DNA of 64,000 nt from Otatea glauca (GCA_036346275.1 CM070730.1:45244918-45308917), one strand, 5' to 3'. Shown: positions 1-11,039, counted from the stretch's first letter. Numbers and translations: made by a program. The notes: generated by a model not told the origin, from the letters alone.

Positions 1-1160
1 GGGGATACCGAAGTGCTCCTCGGGCCCCTGGCGCCGTCTCCGACTCCTCCGGCCTCGGAATCGAAACCTGCTGCTCCGGAGCCGATTTCCCGACTGTCCC
101 CCGAGATCGAGGAGATCCTCCGAGTTCCGCCGACCCCCGCTCGCCCCTGGCTCATAATGCAAGCTGCGTGGATTGATGAGGAGGAAGGCGTGAGGCTCTT
201 AGATGATCCGGAGGAGAAGGAGATGAATAGCTTTTACGATCACGCTGCGGCTTGCGCTAGCGCGACCCGGGTAAGCACTCCTCCACACTTGCTGTCTTCC
301 TGCTTCCGCCATTCACCATGTAGTTATTTTTTCCCTGTGACGATTACAGAAAATGGGGGAGCGCTTTGAAAAGAAAGCTGAATACTTCCAGAAGATGCTC
401 CCTGAAATCCGGACGCGCCAGGAATATCTGGCCGAATTGGAGCATATCAAGGCCGACCATGCGGCTGAGCTGCGATCTCTTCGGTCCGAGGTCCATGCAT
501 CGCGAGAGGAGTAGAAGGCTTTGCGCCAGGAGGAGCTGGACATCGTTGGCTCCCTTCGAGGTAGCTATTCCCAGGGCCACTTCGCGCTTCTATCTAATCA
601 TCCGGCTTCTTGATCCTTTTTTATTCATATTAGCTCGGGATTCCGCCGTTGCGAGGTTCCAAGGGCAGCTCAAAGCCACGGAGGACTCCAGAACGAAATT
701 GGAGAAGGAGCTTGAAGGTAACTCCGGCGACTTGGCCTTACCCTGTCTTCATTGTCGCTTTTCTAATGTTTTGTTCCGCAGACTATAAGTTCAAGACACG
801 GGCGCAGTACGCCGTCTTCAATGAGAGGGTCGAAGCCCTCGAGGCGTCTTGTGCTAAGCTTCAGGATGCCTCTGAGTCGTTGCTGAGTTCGCTTCATCCC
901 GGGGGCGAGAGGCCACTTAGCAGGGACTAGGTCATCTCTCGCTGAAGGAAGCTCCCGAGACGCTCAAGAATCTCTTGAAGGAAACGGCGTCCAATGGTGC
1001 TAGCTAGGCTTTGACGATTACCAAGTCGCTTTATCCCCGAGTGGATCTTGAGGCCATTAAGGAAGGCTTCGCCCGCAACGTAGATGAGGACCGAGCCGCC
1101 GAGCTCTGGGAGGAGGTCAAGGGCACCTCTTTGTCCATTGTAGAGACTTTAGACCTGTAA
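1..1160 (+). pseudogene. Antisense accessory gene of element Z, coiled-coil 3' part with introns
   Basis: This gene lies opposite to the Z polyprotein, between integrase and the off-window 3' LTR. Four exons join in frame: 1-270, 350-560, 634-717 and 782-1160. The introns 271-349, 561-633 and 718-781 all begin GT and end AG, and the codon phases fit across each junction. The protein is acidic and glutamate/lysine-rich with coiled-coil character (for example REELEYLAELEHIKADHAAE-like heptads in exon 2). The last exon ends in ETLDL, the same ending as the homologous gene of element E (stop at 49710). There is a stop in exon 2 (TAG 511-513), one at 928-930, and a frameshift before a second in-frame stop near 1000. 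The 5' exons are outside the window. In related elements this position holds the Transposase_28-type ORF. It is defective here. Confidence 0.7.
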
Positions 1161-1416
1161 ATTGAATGTATACGAAAGCTTTTTCCTGTTTTTGTACGAT
1201 TCTTTTGGATGTGCATCTTTGTTTGGGTGGTTTCGACATATCGCGCCCGGGTAGTCCAGCCCCTAGGCTCTGAAGCATGGTTTGTGACGCATGTCTCAGA
1301 GTCTTAAAATCGTAGGAGTGAAGCATTCAGACACATAGATATCGAAAAGATTATGTAAAGAATAACTTTGAATATCGATTCTTTCATTCATAATGGAACA
1401 ATTTAATTTACAAAGC

Positions 1417-2377
1417 TTAGGCGAAGAAACAACGTAGCTGTTCTATGTTCCAAGTGTGGCTGACTGCCGTGCCGTCTTCTCGCTTGAGCTTGTAAACCCC
1501 AGGGCGTACCACCTCATCTACGATGTAAGGGCCTTCCCAGCTTGGGGAGAGCTTATGCTTGCATTTCTTATTCTTTCTGAGGACCAGATCTCCTTTGGAG
1601 AATGCGCGGCTCCTAACATTGCGACCGTGATAGCACCGTAGGCCCTAGAGATACTTTGCCGATTGAATTGTTGCGACGTCCCTAGCTTCTTCCAGTCGGT
1701 CAAGGTCTTCTAGCCGGCTTTCCTCCGAGGCAACTTCTTCATAGCTCCGGACCCGTGGGGATCCGAATTCTAACTCGGTGGGGAGAACCGCCTCAAGAAA
1801 TGTAACTGCCCGGTTGCTCTGCTGGGGGTGGTTCGCAGCCCCCAGAGTACCGAAGGCAATTCTTTCACCCACCGAGTGGCGTACAGCTTTAGCCGATCGA
1901 AAATTCTTGCCTTCAGGCCCTATAATACCATGCCGTTGGCACGCTCGACCTGTCCATTGCTCCGGGGTGCGCTACTGATGCAAAACAGATTTTTATTCCG
2001 AGTTCGTCGCACCAGTCTTGAAATACACCGCTCCTGAAATGGGTGCCGTTGTCTGTGATGATTCGGTTTGGGACGCCGAATCTAACCACGATTTCATTGA
2101 AGAATTCTTTGGCTTTCGCCGCTGTAATTGTGGCGACCGGCTTGGCCTCCACCCACTTGGTGAATTTGTCTACGGCCACAAAGAGATGAGTATGACCGCC
2201 TTGGGCCTTCTTCAAAGGTCCTACCATGTCGAGCCCCCAGACCGCAAACGGCCAGGTTATGGGGATGGTCTGTAGCTCCTGTGCCAGTTTGTTCATTTGT
2301 CATGCGAAGAACTGACATCCTTCGCATGTCCGAACGACGTCCTCCGCGTCGGTGATAGCAGTTGGCCAGAAAAATCC
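1417..2377 (-). pseudogene. Integrase of element Z, frameshifted
   Basis: This is the catalytic core and C-terminal domain of a Ty3/gypsy integrase, which joins the cDNA to the host chromosome. Core motifs GLDMVGP (first Asp) and ITDNGTHFRS (second Asp) are in one frame, and the glutamate motif NGQVERAN follows in another. A run of four C near 1967 corresponds to five C in the E copy (near 48888), a single-base deletion. The C-terminal part (SPSWEGPY, then TWNIEQLRCFFA) ends with the stop at 1417-1419. It converges on the plus-strand accessory gene, leaving about 256 bp between the two 3' ends. It is nonfunctional because of the frameshift. Confidence 0.85.
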
Positions 2378-3127
2378 CTAACGATAAGCCTTGCCAACTA
2401 GGGATGCGGATGCCGCATGGTTCCCGCAGACTCCCGAGTGAATTTCCTCGAGAAGTTTTCTCCCTTCTTGTTCCGATATGCATCGTCGTAGTACTCCCGA
2501 GGAACTCTTGCGATAGAGTTCTTCCTTGATCACCACGTAGCTCTTGCCTCGACGCATTACTCGTTCGGCTTGTACTCGGTATTCGGGTAACTCATCTTTT
2601 GTCAAATATTCCAGATACGGGGTTGTCCAATCAGGAGTAATGACTAGGACTTCTGCTTCTGCGCTCTTTTCGGCTGGTGTGTCCGCCTTCGATCGAGTGT
2701 TGATCGTGGGCTTGTGAATTTCTTCGACGAATACTCCCGTGGGCACTGTAGATCGGCAGGATCCCATCTTCGCTGGCTCGTCGGTCGCTTCATTGTCTCG
2801 GCGGAGCACGTGAATAAGTTCCAAGCCGTCGAAGTTACCTTCCAGCTTGCGTACTTCTTGGCAATAGACTGCCATGTTTTCTTCAATGCAGGACCATTCT
2901 TTTTGCACTTGATTAACCACGAGCATTGAATCTCCACGAACCACCAATCGCCGTATGCCAAGTGATGTGGCGATACGGAGCCCATGGATGAGTGCCTCGT
3001 ACTCGGCGGCGTTGTTTGATGCGGGAAAAAGAATTTGAAGAACGTACCTTAACCGTTCCCCGCTTGGCGATATGAGCACTATACCAGCCCCCGCGCCGCT
3101 GAGCATGAGGGAGCCATCGAAGTTCAT
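2378..3127 (-). pseudogene. Archaeal-type RNase H (aRNH) and integrase N-terminus of element Z
   Basis: The 249-residue open frame starts with MNFDGSLMLSGAGAGIVL, the first strand and first Asp of the archaeal-type RNase H. It continues with SNNAAEYEAL (Glu), RGDSMLV (Asp) and NEATDEPAK, where the usual ADELA is altered to TDEPA. After a linker it enters the integrase zinc-binding region (HSGVCGNHAAS). Its start codon overlaps the gag stop by 4 bases. In complete Tat elements protease, RT and the first RNase H precede this domain, and all three are missing. This domain degrades the RNA strand of the RNA-DNA hybrid during reverse transcription. Confidence 0.85.
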
Positions 3128-4949
3128 GGTCCAATACTTGAGTTCCTTGGTGACCGTCGGGGATCCTTCTTCTTGGACGTTTCATCATTTGCTGGGGCCG
3201 GCTGCTTGTTGCTCTCCCGCGCAAAACGCTTCAAGGTGAAGCAGTCCTTGGCGGCGTGTTTTCCTTTGGGATGGAAAGGACAAATTGCTTCCATGACGGT
3301 GTTGTAATCAGGCCCTTCCCTTCGCATGGCTCGTGGCCGGACGCGCTCGGCCACTACAACTAATTCTTCGCCCTTCCGCTTCTTGTCTTTGTGCTTGGAG
3401 GACTCGGGCTTGTCGCCCTTGTTCTTCTGATGTGGGCGATCTTCCTGGCGCTCGGCCAGGCCGTCTGAGGCCGTGGTGTAGCGGTCAGCTAGTGCGAACA
3501 TCTCCTTCACGGAGGTCGGGGGTTTCCTAGACATTTTCTTAATTAGATCAGGGTCACTTACTCCTTTTTGGAAGGCTGCCACCACCAAGGCTTCAGATAC
3601 GTCCCTGATGGTGTTCTTCTTCTGCATGAAACGCCGGATGAAATCCCTCAGCGTCTCGTCCTTCTTCTGGTGCAACTGGTACAGGTCTCATGGAGTGCTA
3701 AGCCTCTCGTAGGTTCCCTGGAAGTTAGCAATGAATTGATCGCAGAGATCGCTCCAGGAGTCCACCGAGTTGGCAGGGAGGCCCGTGAGCCATGCTTGAG
3801 TCGAGGGGGTAAGGTTGACGGGCAGGTAATTCGCCATCACATTCTGGTTACCCCCAGCCGCTTTGACCGCTAGGGCGTATACCTGCAGCCAAGCTTGCGG
3901 ATCTCGCTCACCGTCAAACTTGACAATGCCTTTAGGGTTGAAACCTTCAGGCCAAACCACTCGGCGCAGCCGAGGAGTGAATGCTCGAATCCCGTCGATG
4001 GATCTTTCTTCATGACGAGGGGGAGAGCGGCGCGGCGAGCCTCTGGCTCGGCGATGGTCGTTACTGCGTCAGGGTGGAGTTCGGCGTGGCGAGTCCATGA
4101 CTCGGCGATCGTCGTCGTCCCGGCTCTGGCGATGGCGGTCTCTATGGTCGTTGTAGTCGTCGCACCTTTGATTGCTTCGCCGATCAAAGCCGGTGCCAAA
4201 ACGCTCGAAGTCGTCGCAACGCCCGTGTCGCTCTTCCTTGTCCCGCTCCTGTCGTCTGGCGGCGATATCTTGGCAGAGGTCGCGGTTGAGGATGCAGCGG
4301 GCATCTCCGACTGGTGGTGTGTGGCGCCAACTGCTAGTGTTCCGACTGGTTGCAGTCTGACTACTGGCGACATGGGTTGCCGCATGGGAGCGCGAGTGCG
4401 CTTCACCTACCGGCTTTTCCTGGTTCTGCTGGATTGCGGCCGCCGTCACAATGGCCTTGATCTGGGCCACGATCGGGGCTGCCAGACTATCCGAGGCAAT
4501 CATTGGGTCCAGCATGTCAAGAAGCGTTTTGGAGGCGACGACGTTCTGCATCGCCGTGCGGAAGACGGATTGGTCTCCCAACCTGGACTTCAGGATATCT
4601 TCGCGGACATTGCGGCCGCGCGATCGAAGAGACCACGCGGGCACATCCTTACCCTTACGAAGATGATCTTCTTCTGCAGCTTCCCTGTCTTCTTGTTGGA
4701 GATCGGTCCTCTGCTCCTCGATCGCGAAAACGCCACAAAGATCACAGCAGTTTTTCATTATGCCGACTGGTTCCCCGGATAAGTCAGAGCGGCATACCTG
4801 AGATGGTTTGACCCGATCTTTGCCAGATTGGATCTGGTTTTGGACCAGGCGGACAAGCTCTCGTGCGTATCTGCGACGAAGTCCAGACTTCTGAAGCGGA
4901 AAGCTTGGCCGGAGACGAAGGTGGCGATGAACCCGCCGATTGCTGCCAT
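3124..4949 (-). pseudogene. Gag of element Z
   Basis: Gag starts at the ATG 4947-4949 (MAAIGGF), soon after the primer-binding site, in the same place as the E gag start at 46907. The N-terminal third is charged and ends in an Arg/Asp-rich tract (about 4070-4250). The capsid-like region follows (FDGERDPQAWLQVYALAVKA and a downstream SWSDLCDQF), then DETLRDFIRRFMQ and a terminal CPFHPKGKHAAKDC knuckle-like motif near 3260-3300. In-frame stops lie near 4066 and 3685 (between STP and DLY), and at least one frame change lies between segments. Gag ends at 3124, overlapping the RNase H start. It is a broken structural protein. Confidence 0.8.
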
Positions 4950-4978
4950 CGAGTCTATAGGAAAAGATTGAAGCGCTT

Positions 4979-4996
4979 CCCCTACCTGGTGCGCCA
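4979..4996 (-). other. Primer-binding site of element Z
   Basis: Two bases inside the LTR end, the minus strand reads TGGCGCACCAGGTAGGGG. It begins with TGG, as a tRNA 3' CCA complement must. It differs from the E primer-binding site (46860-46877) by one base. The priming tRNA is probably an arginine tRNA, as recalled for RIRE2-type elements; this is not verified. Confidence 0.75.
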
Positions 4997-4998
4997 AC

Positions 4999-5526
4999 TG
5001 TCGATTTTTGTAGTCGGCAATGAAATTATGGGGCAGGCGCTAGATCTCAAACTCGATGGTCACACAAGACAAGGAATTATACAGGTTCAGGCTCTCACGG
5101 AGGAAATAATACCCTAGTCTTGTGCACTGGGATTATATTGCTGTGTATCCGGATCTGGGGTTGCTCAAGGCGCAATGTGCTCTGGGCGATATGAGGTGTT
5201 CTATGTTCTAGGGCTTGATGCCTATGTTGATGCCCGCCCTCTCCCTTATATACTGGGGGTGGTGCGGCTTACAGAGTTCTGATCGGTTAGGAGATCATAG
5301 TCGGTTATAGGATAGAGCTTACATCTTTATTTTCCTTATAAACGACTCAGATTGCAACAATATCTTTTACATCCAAATATATGTTCAACTATCTATGGGA
5401 TGTACCCTCTAGCGCATGGCAATAAAGCCTGGTGCAAGGGATATCATCCTGGGCCTTCCTCTTGGGCTTATCCCCCCGGACGTCTCTGGGTCAATCATGG
5501 AGATACCAGGTTATATATATTCCACA
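4999..5526 (-). repeat. 5' LTR of element Z
   Basis: This 528-bp LTR starts TGT and ends ACA when read on either strand. It is the reverse complement of the E LTRs (46313-46857 and 51873-52417), with scattered substitutions and small deletions. On the minus strand it carries the family TATA segment (TATATAAG, near 5252-5259) upstream of a GA-rich leader. Its divergence from the E LTRs marks Z as an older copy. Confidence 0.92.
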
Positions 5527-6646
5527 ATTTTCTATGCTAAATATGGATATTTTGTGCATTAGACCCTCCAACTTCAGTGATGCTAAGCTATTTGCGCATT
5601 TATTAGTATTATTTACAATAGAGAATAAATATATTCATTTATTTTTAGTATTATATTAATATATAGTAGTCGCATCCCCTAATACTATTTTTTCAAGTCT
5701 CCTGGATCGTACACCCCAATCCGAGTCGGATTTCGATTCCTGTGTCTGTGTCCAGGTAACACTAATTGTCATAAAGTTTGAACTGTGAGTTCAAAGCCCA
5801 TTTTAAAATGGCCATAACCAAAGTGGATTGAGATGAATCAAAGTTAGCAAACAACAAAATCCCTAGCATTTGACTTAGAGTTTGGTTCTTTCCCCTAACT
5901 CTAGAACATTGCATCCTAAATACAACCATCTCTTGCTTTCTTCCTTGGACGACATAAGAATCTTGAAATGATACCTAAAATTTAATCATTAATTTTTTTA
6001 CATATGTTACTTGATACATCAACAATATAGGTTGCCTTACATACTTATGGGGCAATTCATATTTTGGCTTCATATGCTGACAAAACTCATAAATATCACA
6101 ATGACTCCTTGATCATTTTGCATTGTAAGAATTGTTTCCCCCATTTTTCCCCTCCCACTTTAACATAGAGCCAATATCAAACGATGGACTTTCTAATTCA
6201 ACCCTATTTGGAAAATGAGGTCTCGGGCAAAATCATTTCTAGCCACATAAGCCAAACAAAGACAAGCTTAAATAATTGAATTAATAATGAGCACAACTTC
6301 ATAGCGCATTCTGATATCAAGTGCACCTTCCAAACGAGCGACCAACACCAGGCAACCTCAGCTTGTTCATATGACTAAGGGCCGGTTTGCATTTATGCTG
6401 CACTACAAAACCTAAAGAGAATAATACCAATTCTAGTAAAATAATTTTTTTTGGCTCCAAGTTACAGGCTACTACTTAGTACATAAAAATAGCAAAATGA
6501 AGGCATTTAACAAGTAACTGCAATACCACAACAGGTCTAACTCAACTAGTGTGTGGATGTGTGCTACAGGTGTGTTTCTCAAACAGGAACAAAATCTGTT
6601 ACATCTTTGGTCAAGACAAACCAGTGATGGAAAACGGAATTTAATT
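5527..6646. other. AT-rich sequence without recognisable genes
   Basis: No long open frame, LTR terminus or repeat array is visible. A short stretch around 5700-5765 (Tyr/Cys-poor, pyrimidine-rich, ending AGGTAACAC) looks like the edge of another dispersed repeat but cannot be named. A GGGCCGGTTTGCA motif at about 6379-6391 resembles the ends of small hAT-type elements, but no partner was found. Confidence 0.5.
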
Positions 6647-6664
6647 CACTACAAGAAAACTATG
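6647..6664 (+). repeat. CACTA (En/Spm) type terminal inverted repeat, left end
   Basis: The sequence CACTACAAGAAAAC at 6647 is the canonical terminus of plant CACTA transposons, facing right. A chance match of this length in the window is very unlikely. The three bases before it (ATT) would be half of the 3-bp target duplication. No convincing right terminus was found, so the element is truncated, rearranged or ends outside the reach of inspection. The CHIP-like gene fragment lies immediately inside this end. Confidence 0.6.
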
Positions 6665-6790
6665 TCCCTGAAAAGCACATCTCATTCCTCAATAATTTGG
6701 TTTGCCGGCATGATGCAAATCGTCAGCTTGGAGCAAACCAACAAAACATGTGCATAGAATAAGTATTAAAAGGTCAACACACCCACTCAC

Positions 6791-8109
6791 CTCAACAGAG
6801 TGGCTATCAAGCTGGATAGCCATTCTACAATCTTCCTCAACCCTAGCCCACTCACTGCCAAACTTGATAGCAACACAGTACGATGTAAACACTTGGATTG
6901 TGCATTGAATTGATCAATAAAATACAACAAACAAATGGAAATAGCAGCTGTACAGACTTCCGCCTCTTATAGCAAAGCGCTCGGTTGATCCAATATACAT
7001 CAACATTTGGGCAGAGAGCTATGGCCTGTTAACCAAAATAGACACTGAAGTTAGCAAGGAAGGTGTAAACTATGCAGGATTTCTGCATAAAAATCAAGTA
7101 TTGGTGCTTTCATACAACCTATCGTTGAGTCAACTAAGTAAATGTTTTTACTACCACAACCATGACTTAAAGAAGCAGAACAGGAGGGACTATCCAGGTA
7201 ACTAGAACTAACTGTAGACTTAGCAGAATGGAAAACATGTTTAACACACCCAATTCATGCCATGTTCCTTATCTGAAGTTAAGTATAATTCATAGGGTTC
7301 GCAAGTGTAATAATGGTGGAGCCATGTGAGGCTTCTACACCCTGGTTTAAGATTAGTAAACCATGGTACAGAACACACACTTCCCTATCCTCACTCCACC
7401 AATCCCTCCACTCTCCCAGAACCCCTTAACATTGCATCAGCATTGGCTACGTTAGATGTTAAAATGTTCTTCATCGTGCATTTCTTCCTTGCTCATTGAT
7501 TGAATGGCATTGTGTAAAGTAGCGATTATCAACTAACCAAAAGGAAGGAATATGTGTAATCACACCACCCAACTGCCCACAAGCAAGCACACATCAATAG
7601 GTAATGCCATAGCCCTCCATGTGGGATAACTAGACACAAGAACAAGCTAATAAAAGTTATCCTGACCAAGCTATGTCAACACCGTAGAACACACAACTAC
7701 CAAGGTACAGTTTGTCCTCGGGAAGCAATTGAGATAATTTAACAAGAAATTCAGAGGATTTATCACACTGATGCACCAAACTGGCCACAATCCTCCACAG
7801 AATGGACAGCATCACACTGCTAAATTATTCCACAGCACATGAATTCGACTGAAATAAAATGGTGCCTGAAGACTCCAATCCAAACGTCCGTTTCAGAAAC
7901 ATAGAACACGAATCATGCGAACGCCAAGCGACAATCCCACGCGCCTAAGCAGTGGAAATCTACTTGTGTTGCAGTGAGTAACCCTACCCCGGTGTAGGCG
8001 CGCCGATGGCGGCACTGATGCAGTCCTTTTTCAAGAAGGCGTTAGCCTCCTGCTTCAGCAGCTCCGCCGGCCGCTTCGACGGCGTGGCGCCGTACGCCGC
8101 CGGCGACAT
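6791..8109 (-). pseudogene. 5' fragment of a CHIP-type TPR/U-box ubiquitin ligase gene (exons 1-3)
   Basis: Three minus-strand exons (7988-8109, 6958-7025 and 6791-6854) have GT-AG introns and compatible phases. They encode the N-terminal TPR region of plant CHIP (C terminus of Hsc70-interacting protein). Exon 1 starts MSPAAYGATPSKRPAELLKQ and is very GC-rich. Exon 2 gives AIALCPNVDVYWINRALCY. Exon 3 gives EWARVEEDCRMAIQLDSHSV. CHIP binds Hsp70/Hsp90 through these repeats and ubiquitinates clients through a C-terminal U-box, which is not present here. Exon 1 has an apparent 2-base insertion near its 3' end (reads IGAPTPG, expected IDAYTG-like), which causes a frameshift. Sequence downstream of exon 3 shows no further CHIP exons before the CACTA terminus at 6647. 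This is a captured or truncated copy; the intact parent gene should lie elsewhere. The family call is from recall, not a search. Confidence 0.75.
7026..7987 (-). other. Intron 1 of the CHIP-like fragment
   Basis: This 962-bp AT-rich intron starts GTAGGG (minus strand, 7987 downward) and ends GGTTAACAG before exon 2. No transposon or ORF of note is seen inside it. Retention of introns shows that the fragment was copied from DNA and not from mRNA. Confidence 0.6.
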
Positions 8110-8525
8110 CTACGGCGACCCTCGCGATTTTTTTCAGAGGAATCGTGACGTGCGCCGGAGGCTTCCCTTCCTTTTTTGGAGGGGGAATGCGAGAGAGGGG
8201 GAATTGGAAGCGACGGGAGGCCGTGCCGTGCGCGTTTTTGCATGTAGGCCCCCAGGATTTGACTGCACAAGGGCTTAACTGCAAAAGGTAACCTGTAAGT
8301 AGTGGTGGCCAAACGCGGGCCAAACGGGCCGACACGCGGCACGCAACTGTGGGCCCGGTCTGGCCCGGGCACGGCACCGCCCAACATCCCGTGCCGTGTT
8401 TGGGCTGGGGGTGCGGCATGGCACGGGCACGACCCGTTTAAAAAAATAGCCGTTTTATAGTTGTTACAGACTTAATAAATTCAAAAAAAAATCGAAAATA
8501 TTCAAAAAAAATCTGAATTTTTTTC

Positions 8526-8535
8526 TATAAATAGG
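8526..8535 (+). promoter_or_regulatory. Likely TATA box of the hAT transposase
   Basis: TATAAATAGG lies about 270 bp upstream of the transposase ATG at 8799, inside the hAT element. Confidence 0.5.
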
Positions 8536-8798
8536 TGGCTGCCTCCTCCCTATTTCTACACCAGTAATCTTGCATTCTCTTCCACTCATTCTCTTGTGGA
8601 AATTCTTTTGCTCTTAGTGGTAATTTAGCAAAATTATGAATAGTTTTGTCAAAAATCCAAAAATCCGAAAATCAGCTTTCGGCTTTTGTCAAGAAATCAA
8701 GGTGACAATTGTGATTTATTTTTTCATTTTGTTAGTATTTTAAATCATATTTTAGTATTAATTGCGTCATTATTTCTTATAGTTTGCTACTTTGCTTT

Positions 8799-10571
8799 AT
8801 GGAGTCCGGGGATTTTCCGTCGTTCCCAGCTTCTGATTTCGGTATTTCACCCAAGGAGTTTCTTGCATCATATGCCCAAGAAGCTGCAGGAGCTGTGCCA
8901 TCCTCAGGCTCTACAAGTGCTACTGCGTCGGTAAGCACCGGACCGAAAAGAACAAGATGCAGTACATCGGGAGTCTGGGAAGATTTCGACCAGATTTTTG
9001 AGACATCAAACGACCTCCAGATCAGGTATGATGTTTGTAAATATTGCAAACATAAATTAACTGCGAAATCTTCAGGTGGAACGGGGCAGTTGAAGAGGCA
9101 TGCTGAGAGCTGTAGAAAAAAAACGGGGATGGCTTCGAGACAGACGCAGCTGCAGTACAACCCCGACGGTATGGTACGTAACTGGGACTACAATCCTGAG
9201 GTAGCTCGTGAATCTCTTTGTCGTTTAATCGCTTCTCAAGATCTTCCTTTAAACTTTGGTGAGTCAGCTGCGTTTGAAAGCTATATTAGGACCGCTCATA
9301 ATCCTAGGTTTTCTACAGTTTCTAGACACACAACAACTAGAGATTTGATTAAATATTATAATAATTGTTGCAATAACCTAAAAGAAAATTTTAATACCTG
9401 TATTTTTTCTGTGTCTTTGACATCTGATATATGGAGTGGTAGAGCTAAAGAGGATTACCTTAGTGTAGTTGCTCATTATGTAAACGATGATTGGCAACTA
9501 GAAAAGAGAATTATAGGATTCAAATTAATTGATGTAGCACATCTTGGTGAAAATATTGCGATTGTATTGTAAAAGTTGTGGAAGATTTTGGTCTTAGTGA
9601 TAAGATTTTTGCAATAACATTAGATAATGCTTCTGCAAATACTTCTGCCATGAACATTCTTACTCCGCTTTTCAATTCTTATGTTGAATCTTTCTTATTA
9701 CATAAGCGTTGTGCTGGCCATATTATTAATCTTATAGTTGAATCTTGTTTGAAGAGGTTAGATCAGTATCTTGAACCTTTTCGCACTGCAATATCTTACT
9801 TAGATTATTCTAATCAACGAGTAGCAGCATTTAAGACTTATTGTATTGCAATGAATGTGCGTCCACGCAAGTTTGGTCCGGATATGCCTGTTAGATGGAA
9901 CTCTACTTACTTGATGCTTAAGAATCTAATACCATATGAGAGCACATTTTCTGTTTTTATTAACACGCACTGTCGTACACGGTATGGTCAGGCGGTACTC
10001 ACAGAGCAAAATTGGTATATTGCTAAATACTTGCTGTCATTTTTTGAACTTTTTTTTTGAATCTACTATTGCTTTATCTGGAGTTTATTACGCAACCTCT
10101 CCTTTAATTGTGCATCATATTTTAGAAATTGCTACCCACTTAAAGAGCCACTAAAATGATAATGTCTTGCGTGAAGTTCTTTATGCTATGAAAACTAAAA
10201 TTTTAAAATATTTGCAAGAAATTACTATGTTATATGCATTTGCATTTATTTTAGATCCTAGAGCTAAAATTCTTGGATTCTCTAATGTTCTCCCACTTCT
10301 AAGTGATGCGGTAGGTACTGATTATTCTAGTTATTTTTCAACTGTCCGTGCTAACTTATCTCAAGTTTATGATAAGTACGATTGGAAGTTTGCTGAAGTT
10401 CGCATGTAGCGACCTCCACCAGCACCCACAACAGGTAAGAAGAAAACCGCGTGGGGAAAGATATGGGGTGCAGGTGGCTCTTCCTCAAGGGGTTCGACTA
10501 CATCAACGACAAGTGCGGACACATCAAGTGGTGCGTACTATTTTTTCTTTGCCAAGGTTTTCTCGTGTTGA
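8799..10571 (+). pseudogene. hAT transposase with BED zinc finger, frameshifted and C-terminally truncated
   Basis: The frame starts MESGDFPSFPASDFGI at 8799. It has a BED-type finger (CKYCKHKL followed by LKRHAESC, about 9030-9120), then the RNase H-like catalytic fold (SLTSDIWSGRAKEDYLSV, ITLDNASANTSAMN, RWNSTYLML). The frame breaks near 9568 (stop after ENIAIVL) and near 10060, and there are in-frame stops at 10152-10154 and 10407-10409. After the latter the same frame continues through RPPPAPTTGKKKTAWGKIWG. The C-terminal hAT dimerisation domain is missing. The sequence turns AT-rich before the right terminus, so a deletion removed it. The copy is not autonomous. Confidence 0.88.
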
Positions 10572-11039
10572 GTTTTTACTTGGCAAAGTTTTTAACGAGG
10601 CAGCCAAACATCAATAAAGCTCATTATTTAATTCAAATTATTTGTCTCATTTTAGAATTTATCTCGTATTTTAGCTTTTTCTTAATTTATATATATATTT
10701 AAAAAGTTTTTGTTCATCCTTCGAGTTTTTCTAATTATTCTAAATTTCCATATTTTTTGAATTTTTTCATATTTTTTGCATTTTTTTACCATACTTTATC
10801 TATTTTTCTAATTTTTTTTATTTTTCTCAAATTTTACGCGCTTAAGCAGACGGGCCGGTGACCAGTCCGTTTGGTCTGCTGAGGACTGAGTCGGCATGGC
10901 ACGCCCGAGAGGCCAACAGCCGTGCTCGGGCCGCCACCCAAGACATGGGTAGACGCACGCACGGCCCGTTTACAAGCCAGGCCTAAATGGGCCGTGCCGT
11001 GCCGGGCGGCCCTCCCGTTTGGCCATCTCTGCCTGTAAG

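Larger units (their letters stand above)
1..5526 (-). mobile_element. Element Z: Ty3/gypsy Tat-lineage (RIRE2-like) retrotransposon, 5' two-thirds
   Basis: Reading on the minus strand the order is LTR (4999-5526), primer-binding site, gag, archaeal-type RNase H, integrase, then a convergent gene on the opposite strand. The left end leaves the window, so the 3' LTR is not seen. The LTR and coding order match element E at 46313-52417, which defines the family. Protease, reverse transcriptase and the first RNase H are absent: gag runs straight into the second RNase H at 3124-3127. Gag and integrase carry stops and frameshifts, so this copy is defective. The lineage call rests on the archaeal-type RNase H placed just before integrase and on the antisense gene, both known traits of Tat elements. 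Confidence 0.9.
8300..11031 (+). mobile_element. hAT (Ac-like) DNA transposon with perfect 8-bp target duplication
   Basis: The element starts TAGTGGTGGCCAAACG and ends CGTTTGGCCATCTCTG, imperfect terminal inverted repeats sharing TGGCCAAACG. It is flanked by identical 8-bp duplications CCTGTAAG at 8292-8299 and 11032-11039, the hAT hallmark. Both ends carry GC-rich subterminal repeats (GGCCCG / GTGCCGTGCC motifs). Its 2732 bp contain one decayed transposase gene. It sits just upstream of the CHIP-like exon 1, splitting that fragment's former 5' flank. Confidence 0.95.

Noticed and set aside
3895..4782. 295-codon plus-strand open frame
   Set aside because: It is antisense to Z gag, whose repeated Arg/Asp codons leave the reverse frame open. 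No domain is present and it is not conserved in E.
6418..6430. CACTACAAAACC as a second CACTA terminus
   Set aside because: It diverges after ten bases and has no partner or subterminal repeats.
8006..8278. GC-rich plus-strand frame starting MAALMQ with a good initiation context
   Set aside because: The same bases on the minus strand give CHIP exon 1 with matching exons 2 and 3 in order and phase. The plus-strand frame is a shadow of GC-rich coding.
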